Assembly: GCA_963555705.1 (NCBI GenBank)
Contig: OY743183.1
Coordinates: 29,485,932 to 29,549,931, forward strand
Source of the DNA: Ligustrum vulgare
Lineage: Eukaryota; Streptophyta; Magnoliopsida; Lamiales; Oleaceae
Reading direction: 5' to 3'
DNA: 64,000 nt
A program made the translations under genes and the position numbers. Positions 11,931-22,086 of the stretch are shown here, piece after piece. The notes under the pieces were generated by a model that was given only the letters and a program-made list of their open reading frames with translations, had not been told where the DNA came from and ran no database searches. Within the stretch, counting starts at the first letter, position 1. Each line of letters starts with the position of its first letter.

Positions 11931-12289
11931 ATAAGCAGTGATGAACGCAGACAATTAGTAATAGTGGGGCACGGAGATGAAAAAGTATTTTTCGCGATGA
12001 ACATTTCGGGGACAACGATTTTTTTTTTTTTTAAAGAGATCGAGAATAAGAAAAAAGTTTAAATTCACACAACACAAATGTATAAAATAATATGTAAACT
12101 CACCTATATGTATAGGTTTTTTACCATGAAAATCAAACCTCTGTTTGATGAGTAATTTTTGTTTATATTTAAGGAATGTGATAATTTCAAGGTAAAATAT
12201 GTGGTTGGAAAATTAGTTTGGGAAATTTGTGTAGTTAAAAAGTGATTTGAGAAAATGTATTATTTATTGCTATAAATGAGTTTTTGTCA

Positions 12290-14230
12290 CTATAGGTACT
12301 AAGTAACGGAACTCATAACGAAATGAAAACTATTTCGAAGTCTAAATGGTTACTTTGCACATGTAACGAGTTTAATGTCCTTATAGACAAAAAAAAAAGG
12401 TAGTAGCGATCTTGAAGTCGTTACTGTGTACAAATAACGAGTTAAATATCGTTATAGTTACGGCTTCAGATATATTCACAACGAGGTAGAAGTCGTTACT
12501 TTGTACGCATAACGAGGTTTATGTCGTTACGATATATTTACAATAATGCCCTCGTCGTCCATAAATTCGAACAGTCAACAAATTCGTAGAAATTTTGTCG
12601 ACACGATGTTTAAGTCGTTGTAACGATTTCAAAGTCCTGATCATTTGATAAATCGTTCCAATGTAATAATAACGACTTTGAGATCGCTGGAGTTGAAAAT
12701 AAAACTATAACGATAAAGATGTCGTTTCATTTGACATATAACGAGTTACATATCGTTTTGATTCAGCCTCTGAAAATAACATAACGACAACTATGTCGTT
12801 TCTGTATGAATTGAACGACATTACGATCGTTCTAGTTGAAATGTAAACTAAAACGATATTGACATCATTTCTTTGCACATGCAACGATATTAAAATCGTT
12901 TTGTCAAAAACCGACAAACCATCATAACGTCTTCCATATCGTTCTAGTGTTAAATTAACGAACTGCATCTCGTTCCAGTGTAAATTATAACTATAATGGT
13001 TTAAATATCGTTTCTTCATGTGGAACACGACTTGTGTGTCGTTATGGATGAAATCGATGATTCGATCGTTCCTTACCATCCGAAATGCTTCCGACAGACG
13101 TAATCTAACAAAAATGGGTCGTAGAAAGTGATTCAAACACTTTGTAAATCGACATGATTAGAAAGATATGATCATTTCTCTCAAGTGTAGAAGTTCCAAG
13201 GTAATAGGTAACTAAAGGAACTTCATCTTATATTGATCCTATCTTTCTAATCATGTCAATTTACAAAGTGATTGAATCACCTTTTATGATCCATTTTTTT
13301 TAGATTACGTCTATTGGAGGCACTTCGGATGGCAAAGAACGATCGGATCGACGATTTGAGCCATAACGATATACATGTCGTGTTGCGATTGAAGAAACGA
13401 TACAGACAACGTTATAGTAATAATTTATACTGAAACGATATAGAGTTCGCCAAACTTACGAAAGAACGACATTTAAATCGTTATGATATTTATTCGGCTA
13501 TGAACATAACGATTCCAATATCGTTTTGTTATTGAAAAAACGACATTGACATCGTTTTGGTAATATAATATACTGGAATGAGCTTAATGTCGTCAAATTT
13601 GTAAATAAACGACATAATTATCGTTACGTGACTTTCTGAGCCTGAAACATAACGATCTCTAACTCGTTCTACTGAAACAATAACGAGCTCCAAGTCGTTT
13701 TAAGCTATTTTCCACACAAACGAGCTCAATGTTGTTACGATTACAATGAAATGATCTTCCAAACGATAACGGATTTAAAGTCGTTACAACGAATTAAACA
13801 TCATTTTTGAAAAGTTAGTACGACTTTGTTGACCGTTGGGAATTTTGGACGACGAGGGCATATCTGTAAATATATGTAACGACATTTATGTCGTTATTTT
13901 TATGAAGTAACGATTTCAATGTCGTTATGAACAACAGTAAAGCAATAAGGTATTTTCAACTGTAACGACATTAATATCGTTTAGAATGATTTCGAAGCAG
14001 TAACTATAACGACATTTAAGTCGTTACGTGTACACAGTAACGAGTTCAAACTCGTTATGGAAAAATATAAAGCAGTAAGGTCTTTTCAAAAGGAATGATG
14101 TTGAACACTTTATGTTTACGAAGTAACGATATACCTCGTTACTATCTTTTTTTAGACGGGAACGATGTTAAAATCGATATGTGTGCAAAGTAACGATTTC
14201 AACCTCGTTATTGTTTAAAATCAAATGAAC
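12290..14230. repeat. 1.9 kb imperfect palindrome made of AACGA...TCGTT units (foldback or CACTA-like element)
   Basis: The arms pair around a loop at about 13171-13239, itself with a small stem gaagttcc/ggaacttc. Left-arm gacagacgtaatctaacaaa pairs with the region near 13300-13330, and left-arm aatgccctcgtcgtcc (about 12545) pairs with ggacgacgagggcat (about 13846), so pairing extends at least 700 bp each side. Within both arms there are dozens of short inverted units of the form AACGA-8 nt-TCGTT spaced tens of bases apart. A possible terminus cactataggtact lies at 12287, but no matching right terminus was found, so the class is uncertain. The ORF at 12705-13136 minus is a by-product of the repeats. 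Confidence 0.8.
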
Positions 14231-15267
14231 AACAACTTGCTAAAAACCAATCATTCTCATTCCAACAAAAAATGATAAATCACAAACACTTCCACATCTA
14301 AAATGCAATGTTTATTGTCCGCACAACTAACAAAAACTCAACCTCCAACTACACAAGCATAATTTCTAATACAAATCAAGTATCCTCATTCCAGATAAAC
14401 AACTACTCAAAAAGATTCATGACTAGACAAACAAAATCCAGATTTATCAATGTACACTAAGGCTCAAAGTTTTCATGCCAATAACTCTGTAGTCAATCTC
14501 TTCCTCCACATTGGGACACATTTCGAGCTATTGCATTCATGTCCATATTCCATTGGAGAAATTCAATGTACTTCAAATTCTAATCAAATGGAACTATGTT
14601 GGGTGAATCAATATGGATGACAATGAAAGATTCATGATAACGACATCAATATGCCCAAAACGACTTCGAAATCGTTACGCGCGCAGATTAACAGGATAAA
14701 GGCAAAATTACACCCAACAGGCATTGATTTAGATATTGCTTGAAGAAAATGATTCAGAATTGTTCAAATTCATCCTTACCTTCTCTTCTTCTCCAAATGC
14801 CCAATATCAATGTTACAAAATGGATTTTCATCCTTCAACGAGATTAATACTCAATGGAGTGACAATGTATTTTGTGGTTTGGAGAAGGAATAGCAGAGAT
14901 CAGTGACCCGTTTTGTAGAAGAAGAAAGAGTAGGAAGAAGAAGGGAGAGCAAGTACCGATTTTGGAGGAAGATTTTCGTTCGGGAGAGGAAGAAGACGAC
15001 AATGAAACCAAAGCTAGGTTTTGTTTGGAAAATACAATGGGCATATTTGTAATTCTATATATCATTTTCTGTATTTTTTTTTAGAATGAGGTTATTGAAC
15101 TAAAAATCATTGTTGTGGGTCTTTTTAAACCAATGTTTTTGTTGACTGGGTCATTTAAATGAAGCGGCCGCAAAAGTATGGATGAACTGCACAATTTATG
15201 AGGGAAAATGTAATACCGAAAATGCCCTTCCCATAAATGAACAGTTCACAAAAACCACTCTTATATA
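14231..15267. other. Sequence flanking the palindrome, no gene recognised
   Basis: One further unit of the palindrome family (aacgacttcgaaatcgtt) sits near 14658, suggesting that the parent element extends rightwards. An ORF at 14872-15084 is rich in E, K and R from a purine-rich stretch and has no recognisable domain. I do not call it a gene. Confidence 0.4.
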
Positions 15268-15529
15268 CTCCCTCTGTCCCATTTGTATAGACTTGTTTGA
15301 CTTTTCACACAGATTAAGAAAACATATTTAATGTTATTGAAAATGTAATTTTTGTAAAGAAAATTCTCAATTACCCTTATTTAAGTATTAAAAATATTAT
15401 TATTGGAAGTAATAAATAAGGGTATATTAGTAAACAAATAAAATAAATACTTCCCAATAAAGAAACAAGCCTATATAATTTGGACAAGGGAAAAAGGAAA
15501 GGTAGCCTATACAAATGGGACAAAGGGAG
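15268..15529. mobile_element. Stowaway-type MITE (Tc1/mariner)
   Basis: Terminal inverted repeats ctccctctgtcccatttgta and its near-perfect complement ending gggacaaagggag, the canonical plant Stowaway terminus. Both ends are flanked by TA. Length 262 bp, AT-rich, non-coding. It lies about 100 bp upstream of the TATA box of the SOBIR1-like pseudogene, so it may once have affected that promoter. Confidence 0.93.
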
Positions 15530-15631
15530 TAATAGGTAGGAAGGATGAAAGATGGACCCGTTGTCTTTCTTCATCATTATGGGGTTACGTTCACCCCTAC
15601 ATTTTCCACTCTGTCACGGATACAAACAGGT

Positions 15632-15638
15632 TATATAA
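15632..15638 (+). promoter_or_regulatory. Candidate TATA box of the SOBIR1-like pseudogene
   Basis: tatataa, 77 bp before the start codon at 15715, followed by a pyrimidine-rich leader typical of plant 5' untranslated regions. Confidence 0.55.
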
Positions 15639-15714
15639 GTATCATCCTTTCCTCTCACAGCCACTAGATCACACCATCCTCCTTTCACGGCCATCGCCAC
15701 CCCTGCCGTTGTAA

Positions 15715-15801
15715 ATGGCTTCCACTTCCTCTCCACAGTTCCACCTCTTTTTTCTCTTCTTCTTCACTCTAATCCTTCTTGTTCAATCAATAGAGAGAGA
15801 C
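15715..15801 (+). pseudogene. SOBIR1-like receptor kinase pseudogene, signal-peptide part
   Basis: The ATG opens a classic signal peptide: short polar start, then a run of F and L ending LLVQSIERD. The frame then enters the LTR of the Tat element. The other half lies at 54852. The element flanks gagac and gaaac form an imperfect 5-bp duplication. Removing element and duplication joins codons for SIERD to HTYARE without a frameshift. SOBIR1 is a plasma-membrane LRR receptor kinase that acts as adaptor for receptor-like proteins in immunity. The joined frame would go from signal peptide straight to the juxtamembrane region, with no LRR ectodomain. Confidence 0.75.
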
Positions 15802-16024
15802 TGTTTGGCGCAAAAAGGGGGATTTTCCACTAGTACAAAACTGTCCAAAAAAATGGGGAATACACGTCGATTTTTAGTAAAACCGACGTGTATAAAAGGG
15901 CAGTGACATTTTTGTAAATATATTTGACTTTTACACGTCCGTTTTATAAATGAAACCGATGCGGGAAGTTGAACGTTAGTTTTAGGTGTCGGTTGGTTCT
16001 TGAAGAACCGACACGAAAAACTTA

Positions 16025-17119
16025 GGCTGCGTTCTCTTTGGCTTTTCCAGTCGTTTTCTGTTTTCCATTTCCGAAAACGTGGAAAACGCGTTCTCTGGCG
16101 CCGTTTTCGGAAAACAATTTCGAAAACGTTTTCAAAATTTGTAAAGGAAATGAAAAACGTGAAAATCACGTTTTCCGCGATTTCCGAAATTTTTGCCTTG
16201 TAAGTGGAAAACGCGCGTTTTCCGAGTTTTCCACTTAAAAAATAAATTAATTAATTAAAATAATCAAAAATATTTGAAATTTGTAAAAATTTATCATTTT
16301 TAATTACATTATTGGTCCCTGATTTTCAAAACTTGTCATTTTAATCCTCAAATTTTGAAATTTCTTTCGAAAATATCCTAATTTATTTGCAACTTAGGTC
16401 CCTCAACTTCAGATTTTTTTTCACATTAGTTCACAAATTTTACTTTTCTTTCAATTTAGTCCTTTTCGTATTTGCTTTATAGGTCATTGTCTTCAAACAT
16501 GTATAACTTTTGATGTACAACTCCGAATTGCACTCTATTTTTTACGTAGAACTCCAAATTCAACCATCTTTCTGATGATGTATCATGTGCTTAATTATTA
16601 AAAACATTTATTTTTTACTTTTTTATTGTAGATACTTATTTTGTAAGGGCATAATTAATTAACTTAAATTGATTTTTGCAAATTTTATTGAAACGTAAAT
16701 TTTAAACGTTATGAGTGCTTACTAGAATGATGTATCTATATAAAGTATTAAATGGAATAATTACTTTAGAAGGGAAAATTACTACTCAAATGTGGAACGA
16801 TTACTTTAGAAGGGCAACATGAATTTTTGAACTTTTTTTGTATAACCAAATTGTGTGATAGGGGTTATTTCATTTATTTTTGTTGTGTAACTCAAAATAT
16901 GATATCTTTATTTCATTTATATTCACAAATAATATGAAATAATTTTCTTCAAAATTTTAAACAGAACGCGTTTTCCACCTTTTCATTTTCGAAAACAGTT
17001 TTCAGAAATAACAAACCAAACGCGTTTTCAGCAATTTCGAAAAAAGTCACAGAAAATGGAAAATAGAAAATATTTTCAAAAATGAAAACAGGAAACTGAA
17101 ACACAAAGAGAACGCAGCC
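16025..17119. mobile_element. Harbinger-type MITE nested in the CACTA element
   Basis: Terminal inverted repeats ggctgcgttctctttg and caaagagaacgcagcc, flanked by tta on both sides (16022-16024, 17120-17122), the 3-bp target preferred by PIF/Harbinger elements. The inverted repeats continue imperfectly for well over 100 bp as gaaaacgcg-rich arms. Length 1095 bp, AT-rich centre, no transposase. The ORFs at 16000-16238 are translations of the arms. Confidence 0.85.
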
Positions 17120-17373
17120 TTAGGCTTTGGGCGTCAGTTCTTGAAGAACCGATGCCTAAAACCGGCCGGAACCGGTTTTAAGCATCTGTTCTTCGGTTCT
17201 TGAAGAACTCACACCTAAAACGCCGGCTTTGGGAGAATCGACACCTAAAATCGGCGTTTGCTGATTTTAAAGGTATGAAAACAAAGATGTAAAATTTATT
17301 ACAGATGTTTGAATTATTTTCATATTTTATTTAGTTTTATTACTAATGTTCATTTTCAATTTGAAAATTTCAG

Positions 17374-17647
17374 TGTCCTGAGCAACCTGGGAGTTCTGAA
17401 TGTGGCTATTATGTTATGAAAAATATGTATGAGATAGTCACAGATCACTTTCAACTCGAATCGTTAGAAAAGGTATAAATTATTGAAGAATGAGAATTTT
17501 TAATTATGACTTTATATTTTATTAACAAATAAGTAATTATTCATTTTAATTGGTTGTAGGTAGGCCTTTAAAGAATACTACTCAATGGAGGAAATCGTCG
17601 AGATTCAAAACTTATGGGAAAAATACTTCGTTGATGTTTGTATGTAA
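17374..17647 (+). pseudogene. Ulp1/C48 protease C-terminal exons, remnant
   Basis: Two exons: 17374-17472, which opens CPEQPGSSECGYYVMKNMYE, and 17564-17647, which includes AFKEYYSMEEIVEIQNLWEK and ends in TAA. They are separated by an intron with GT...AG ends. Lengths (99 and 84 nt) and phase equal the corresponding exons at 62926-63024 and 62757-62840. The Gln and catalytic Cys region of the C48 fold is present, while the His and Asp exons are deleted, so no protease can be made. This ties the element to the CACTA family at the right end of the window. Confidence 0.85.
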
Positions 17648-18854
17648 ATTTTTTTCATTCAAACTTGTATTTACATATTTGTATAACAAATTAACAATCT
17701 TGTAAATATAATTTTTTTTATTTAATTTTATTACGTATATGTCGATTATATATATTCGATGACGATATATTTCGTGATGTGTATGTGGAGAATGTTCAGG
17801 TCATCGCAGGCCACGTTAAGGTGATTGCACCTGCAGTGACCTAAATCATTCTAGGCCACTTTTAGGTGATTGCAGGTCATGACCTGCAGCGACCTGGGTC
17901 ATTGCAGGCCACATTCAGATAATTGCAGACCATTACCTGTATTAGCCACGTTAAGATGATTACCGGGTATGACCTGCATCGGAATGGATGAAAGAAATGT
18001 GGTGGTTTCCCAAAAAAAAAAATATAATAATAACCACTTTAGGCGTCGGTTATAACTTTACAACTGACACCTAAAGTTCGACTTTAGGCGTCGATTGTAA
18101 CTTCACAACCGACGCCTAAAGTCGAACTTTAGGGGTAGGTTTACAACCGATACGTAAAGTCAAGACTTTACGCGCTTGCGCCATATACATCGCATTTACA
18201 ACCGACACGAATGAGTCCTTTCTGTACTAGTATTCACTAACAATTAAAATGAATTCAGACGATGTGTAAGGAACAACAACCTCTCGAAACAAAGTCTCAA
18301 CCAGGGGTGCTTTATTTATGAAGATTACAATGAAGACAAAATGCCTCCAAGGGGTGCAAGCACACAAGATATACGAAAGTTTGACAAGAAAATTAAAATG
18401 AAAGTAAATTACATAGTTCTCTTTTCAGAGTTGATTGATTGGTCTTTCCTTCCATGTTCTCTTTTCTCTTCTATATGCCTTGAACATTTCTCCTCTTCCA
18501 CAACCGATTGTAAACCACTTCATCGCCCTGTAATGGTCCATTTTCTCCATAATTGATGACTTGTCAAGAAACCGTTGTGTTTAACCACTGCCATTACTCC
18601 AAATGTTTAGCCGAATTTCCTAGATCATCGGGACGTGATAAGGTTGTCCATTAACTGCTACGATAAATCACTGGATTCACCCAAATCTTGGGTGTTCTCC
18701 AAGCTTGGAAGACACTGGGCCCTTCGCTCTGTTGCCCTATTTTTGGGCATCCTCATGGGTTTATCCGAACTCATCCTTTAAACTCTTTGAATGTGCCCTA
18801 TTCCTTGGATCGCTTAATTTGAACACATAAATTGGGTATTTTTATGTGTCAACA

Positions 18855-18866
18855 ATTACCCCCAAT
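18855..18866 (-). other. Polypurine tract of the Tat/Retand element
   Basis: On the minus strand attgggggtaat directly precedes the 3' LTR, the expected position and composition for plus-strand priming. Confidence 0.7.
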
Positions 18867-19059
18867 ATGACAAAATTAATATCCATTATTAATCTTGTAC
18901 CATATTCATGTGTATTTTGAAAAGGTTTCAATCATTATTTCTTTTTGAAGGTGTCTTTCTACATCCCCAAAAGTGCAATATCACACAACTCCCTATAAAC
19001 CAAAAGACACACCACTTCATTGCACCACTACCCACGTTCTGCGTCGCTACGTCTCTTTT

Positions 19060-19070
19060 GGATTATAAAA
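19060..19070 (+). promoter_or_regulatory. Candidate TATA box of the antisense plant-mobile-domain ORF
   Basis: gattataaaac about 95 bp upstream of the ATG at 19161. The leader between is C/T-rich like a plant 5' untranslated region. It points into the retroelement from the 3' LTR side, opposite to gag-pol. Confidence 0.4.
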
Positions 19071-19160
19071 CATACTGTTCATCATCTCACTTCTCCATCT
19101 CGAGAAACCCCTCAGACGTCTACGTTTTAGAGAATTTCAAAGGCTCGCACTTTGAGTGAA

Positions 19161-20698
19161 ATGGCGACCCCGAAGAATCATTTTGATAACTTCATTAGCT
19201 TTTAAGACCTTCAAGAAATTTTGACTAAACCCTTTGTAAATCAAACATCTCTTTTGGCCACCAATCCTGACCTTCATGAGTTTTATCTTGGCCCGGCGTT
19301 CAATGATGCGGCCTCTATCAAATGAACTCCTGTAGCCCAACTATTTCCATGTACTCAAGATCCTCCCTTCTGAAACAATTTTCCTCTGAAGCCAATCCAT
19401 GATAAAGGTATTCGTACTTAGCCCAAAACTATACTACTTTCCGCATGTGGCACACACGTATGATAAAACATGGTCCCACTAAAACGCTTTTTGATCGTGC
19501 CAAAATTTCTGATTTATTAGAAATCGCTCTTCGTCCCTCGCTTTATGATTCTGTGCTTTTTCGAACTCCCTTGAGCTTATGGTCTTTGGAATATAACACC
19601 TTCATTTTTCCACTCGGCCCAATGTCCGTCACTCTAGGGGATGTTGGTGCTTTAGTAAATCTTTCACCTTTGGGCGACACTATCTCTCCTGCCATCTTGA
19701 TTTCTTCTGCCACTCCAAATTTTGATAAGAAGTTGATTGATTCTTATTTAGGAACCTATTCATCTAGAGAGTGTGGCCTTCCTTCAGGTTTGGCTTTGCA
19801 AGTATGTTCTCTGTGTACCCAGTCTCAAGCCCTCTATGACTTATTTGCCTATAGAGCATGAGTTAGTGCGTGGTAGAACTTTAAATCATTGTTCATTTTT
19901 CTTGGCTGTCTTTTATAGAGGCATGGATTCTCTCCGATATCAGCTGAGGACTAAAGCATCTCCCACTGGTAGTGGGCCTCTTTGGCTCGCTCAATTATGG
20001 TTAAGACATATTTTCCACAGCTTGATGCTTTACCGACCCCACCTAGAATAGTTAGTTTTTACCATCCGATCATCAATCAATCGAACCCAGTTAAAATGTC
20101 GAGTAGGGACACCTTCACATTCTTTTATACTCTAAACTCAATTCCCACATTCTTCCCCTTTTCAGTCCATCAAACTCCCTTTTATGTGCAACCTCCTTTC
20201 ACTCTAAATGAGGTTAGTGCTGTTTTCCACATTTGGGCTCAATACCTAATTGGGTGAGAATTATTCCTCAACATCTTAACTACAACAAATACCAAGGCTG
20301 GTTGAAATTTATGCCCCTCAATTGTTTGCTCGTCAACTTGGTTTTGGACAAACCTGGCCAGTTCCACCCTATTATTTAAAGATCCTTTCAGAACGCTTCC
20401 ACACCATCACCAAAGTAGAAGCACAGGCAATCAATGATTGTAATACTTCTTTGATGACAGGGTTTCTTTTGCTCCATTCAATCAAACTTCTACTATCCAT
20501 CCTCTTTTCGAGCGACTCTGGTCATCAGTAAAACACACACTATTCTCCACTAATGCCAATCATGCCTTTCATTTACTTGAGGGGTTAGGAGTTTCTAAGA
20601 CCTCTACTTCTTCCAATCTTGCTCCTATTTTAGCAGTGCCCATTTCTGTTAGAAATCCTGACTCTCTTTCAAAATCTCCACCTATCAGTGTGAAGTGT
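19161..20698 (+). pseudogene. Antisense plant-mobile-domain (PMD-like) ORF of the Tat element, first part
   Basis: The ATG at 19161 begins MATPKNHFDNFISF, then a stop. After further stops and a shift, the longest intact piece (19445-19861) contains LWSLEYNTFIFPLGPMSVTL then GDVGALVNLSPLGD. This resembles the W-S-x-E-T-N-T-F...P-x-G-x-M-x-x-T-L-x-D-V-x-x-L pattern of the plant mobile (aminotransferase-like) domain. The frame continues brokenly to 20698, where a gag-PR element is inserted, and resumes at 27339. Antisense ORFs between pol and the 3' LTR are known in the Tat lineage; their function is unclear. Several stops and shifts make this copy dead. Confidence 0.65.
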
Positions 20699-21698
20699 TG
20701 ATGTGATCCGGACCAGGCATCTAAGGGCGAAGTCGAGCCATCAATAATATGATAGTGATCTACGTGCAAAACGGAGCAAGTTCCATGTTGGGGTCGAGCC
20801 GAGAAGAGGGATGGATCAAGCCGAGCCGAGAAATCGAAATTGTTTATACAGAAAAGGCATTACGGCCGTAATGGAAATCCTTCACGACCGTAAATCGTAT
20901 AATCACGGCCGTAAAAGCTATTGTCACGGCCGTAATCAATTGTCGAAGAAAAAGGAAGAAATTCTACAGAACAACGCTTACGGCCGTAAGCTTGGAAGTT
21001 ACGGCCGTAACATTCAAAAAAGGGAAACTTCACGGCCGTAAGAAATTCGTCACGGCCATAAATAATAAACACAGTTTTGAACAGAAAGGCCTTTACGGCC
21101 GTAAAGGAATTATTCACGGCCGTAAATGAGTAGCGGCCAGATTTTCCGGATTTTTAATTATTTTATTCCTTTTTTAGTTTTTGGTTATTTTCCTAGTTTA
21201 GAATTTTAGTATAATTAGAATTCTATTTTGAGTAAATTAGTTGCTATGTTATTTTGCTTATTTATACGCTTTTTCAATTCATTGTAAACAGTTTAGTTTG
21301 ATTTTGAGATTAATAAAGTTGAGAGAGTTTTCTCCAATTAAAAGGTTGAGGAGTCCCTTTTGTGTTCTTCGAGAACAAATCCAACTTATCAAATATTGTG
21401 AAAATATTTGTGGCGTTTAACTTATCAAATATTCGCGAGAATATTTGTGGCGTTTCCAATTAGAATCTTATCAAGGAAATTGACAAGTCCTTGTGGTGTT
21501 TCGAAAACCTTGGATCTCGATTCCGCATCGTCAATTAATTGCGTCGTGAATCTTGGGTCAAGATCCTATCGTCAATTTTATCTTTCCAGTATTTTAATTC
21601 TTGTTATTTTCGTGTCAGATCTGATTTAGATCTTTCCTAGGGTTTTAAATATCGTTATTCCGCGTGTTCAACGAGATTCCCCGACCGGGATCGCGTCA
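20699..21698 (+). repeat. 5' LTR of the gag-PR element, with a palindrome array
   Basis: Contains ten copies of a motif close to ttacggccgtaa between 20858 and 21127, a perfect 12-bp palindrome with two CpGs. A TATA-like tatttatacgc occurs near 21260, and the LTR ends in gcgtca before the PBS. Confidence 0.9.
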
Positions 21699-21700
21699 TC

Positions 21701-21715
21701 TGGTATCAGAGCTTG
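21701..21715 (+). other. Primer-binding site (initiator Met tRNA)
   Basis: tggtatcagagcttg two bases after the 5' LTR, matching the plant initiator Met tRNA 3' end used by many Ty3/gypsy and Ty1/copia elements. Confidence 0.9.
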
Positions 21716-22086
21716 GATCTATTTCAGATTCTTGCGTTTCTTGATTTTTTTTCGTGTTCTTCGCGTTCTTCGTGTCAGTCATAATTTTCTTCAGTTTGAT
21801 CCATAAGAGTCAGTCCCAAAAATTCAAAAGTGTTTTTCTTGTTCGTTTCTCGTCCAAATCCAATTCCGTTTTTTCTGCCATACTTGTAGTCAAATTTTCT
21901 AGGAGATTAAAAAAAAAAATCGAATTTTTCGAGAATTTTCTAATTTTTTTTACTTTTCGTATCTTCCATAAATTCCTTGATTGTTGATCCTTGGTTTGTT
22001 CTTGGGTGAAATTTGAAGGGATTGAGTGTGATACACGAGTGAAAATAAACACGAGAGGAATTTTTGTTTGTCTTTGAAAGCTAACC

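Larger units (their letters stand above)
15828..18232 (+). mobile_element. CACTA element, internally deleted derivative carrying a Ulp1 exon remnant
   Basis: Left end cactagtacaaaactg, right end ctttctgtactagta, with 3-bp duplications ttc at 15825-15827 and 18233-18235. The intact LTR at 54258 shows the empty site (gcttttcgctaac), confirming both boundaries. Subterminal regions hold accgacgcctaaag units (18040-18200) and tgcaggtcatgacctgcag-like palindromes (17820-17970), as in the larger CACTA at 62148. A Harbinger-type MITE occupies 16025-17119. The only coding sequence left is the last two exons of a Ulp1-like protease; transposase is missing. Confidence 0.92.
15802..18854 (-). repeat. 3' LTR of the Tat/Retand element (interrupted by CACTA)
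   Basis: Aligns with 54258-54851 along the stretch gctaacaattaaaatg...gatgtgtaaggaacaac, with considerable divergence and a replaced segment in the middle, so the insertion is old. Without the CACTA insertion it is about 645 bp. Confidence 0.85.

Noticed and set aside
12705..13136. 143-aa minus-strand ORF in the palindrome
   Set aside because: It is generated by the AACGA...TCGTT repeats, has no domain, and equivalent frames in the other arm are broken.
20860..21117. YGR-repeat ORFs (also at 26495)
   Set aside because: Translations of the TTACGGCCGTAA array in LTRs on both strands; no independent evidence for a protein.
20858..21127. CRISPR-like array
   Set aside because: The repeats are 12-bp palindromes with irregular spacing inside LTRs of a plant element; nothing resembles spacers or cas genes.
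21701..21715. tRNA gene at tggtatcagagc
   Set aside because: It is only the primer-binding complement of a tRNA 3' end next to an LTR; no cloverleaf is present.
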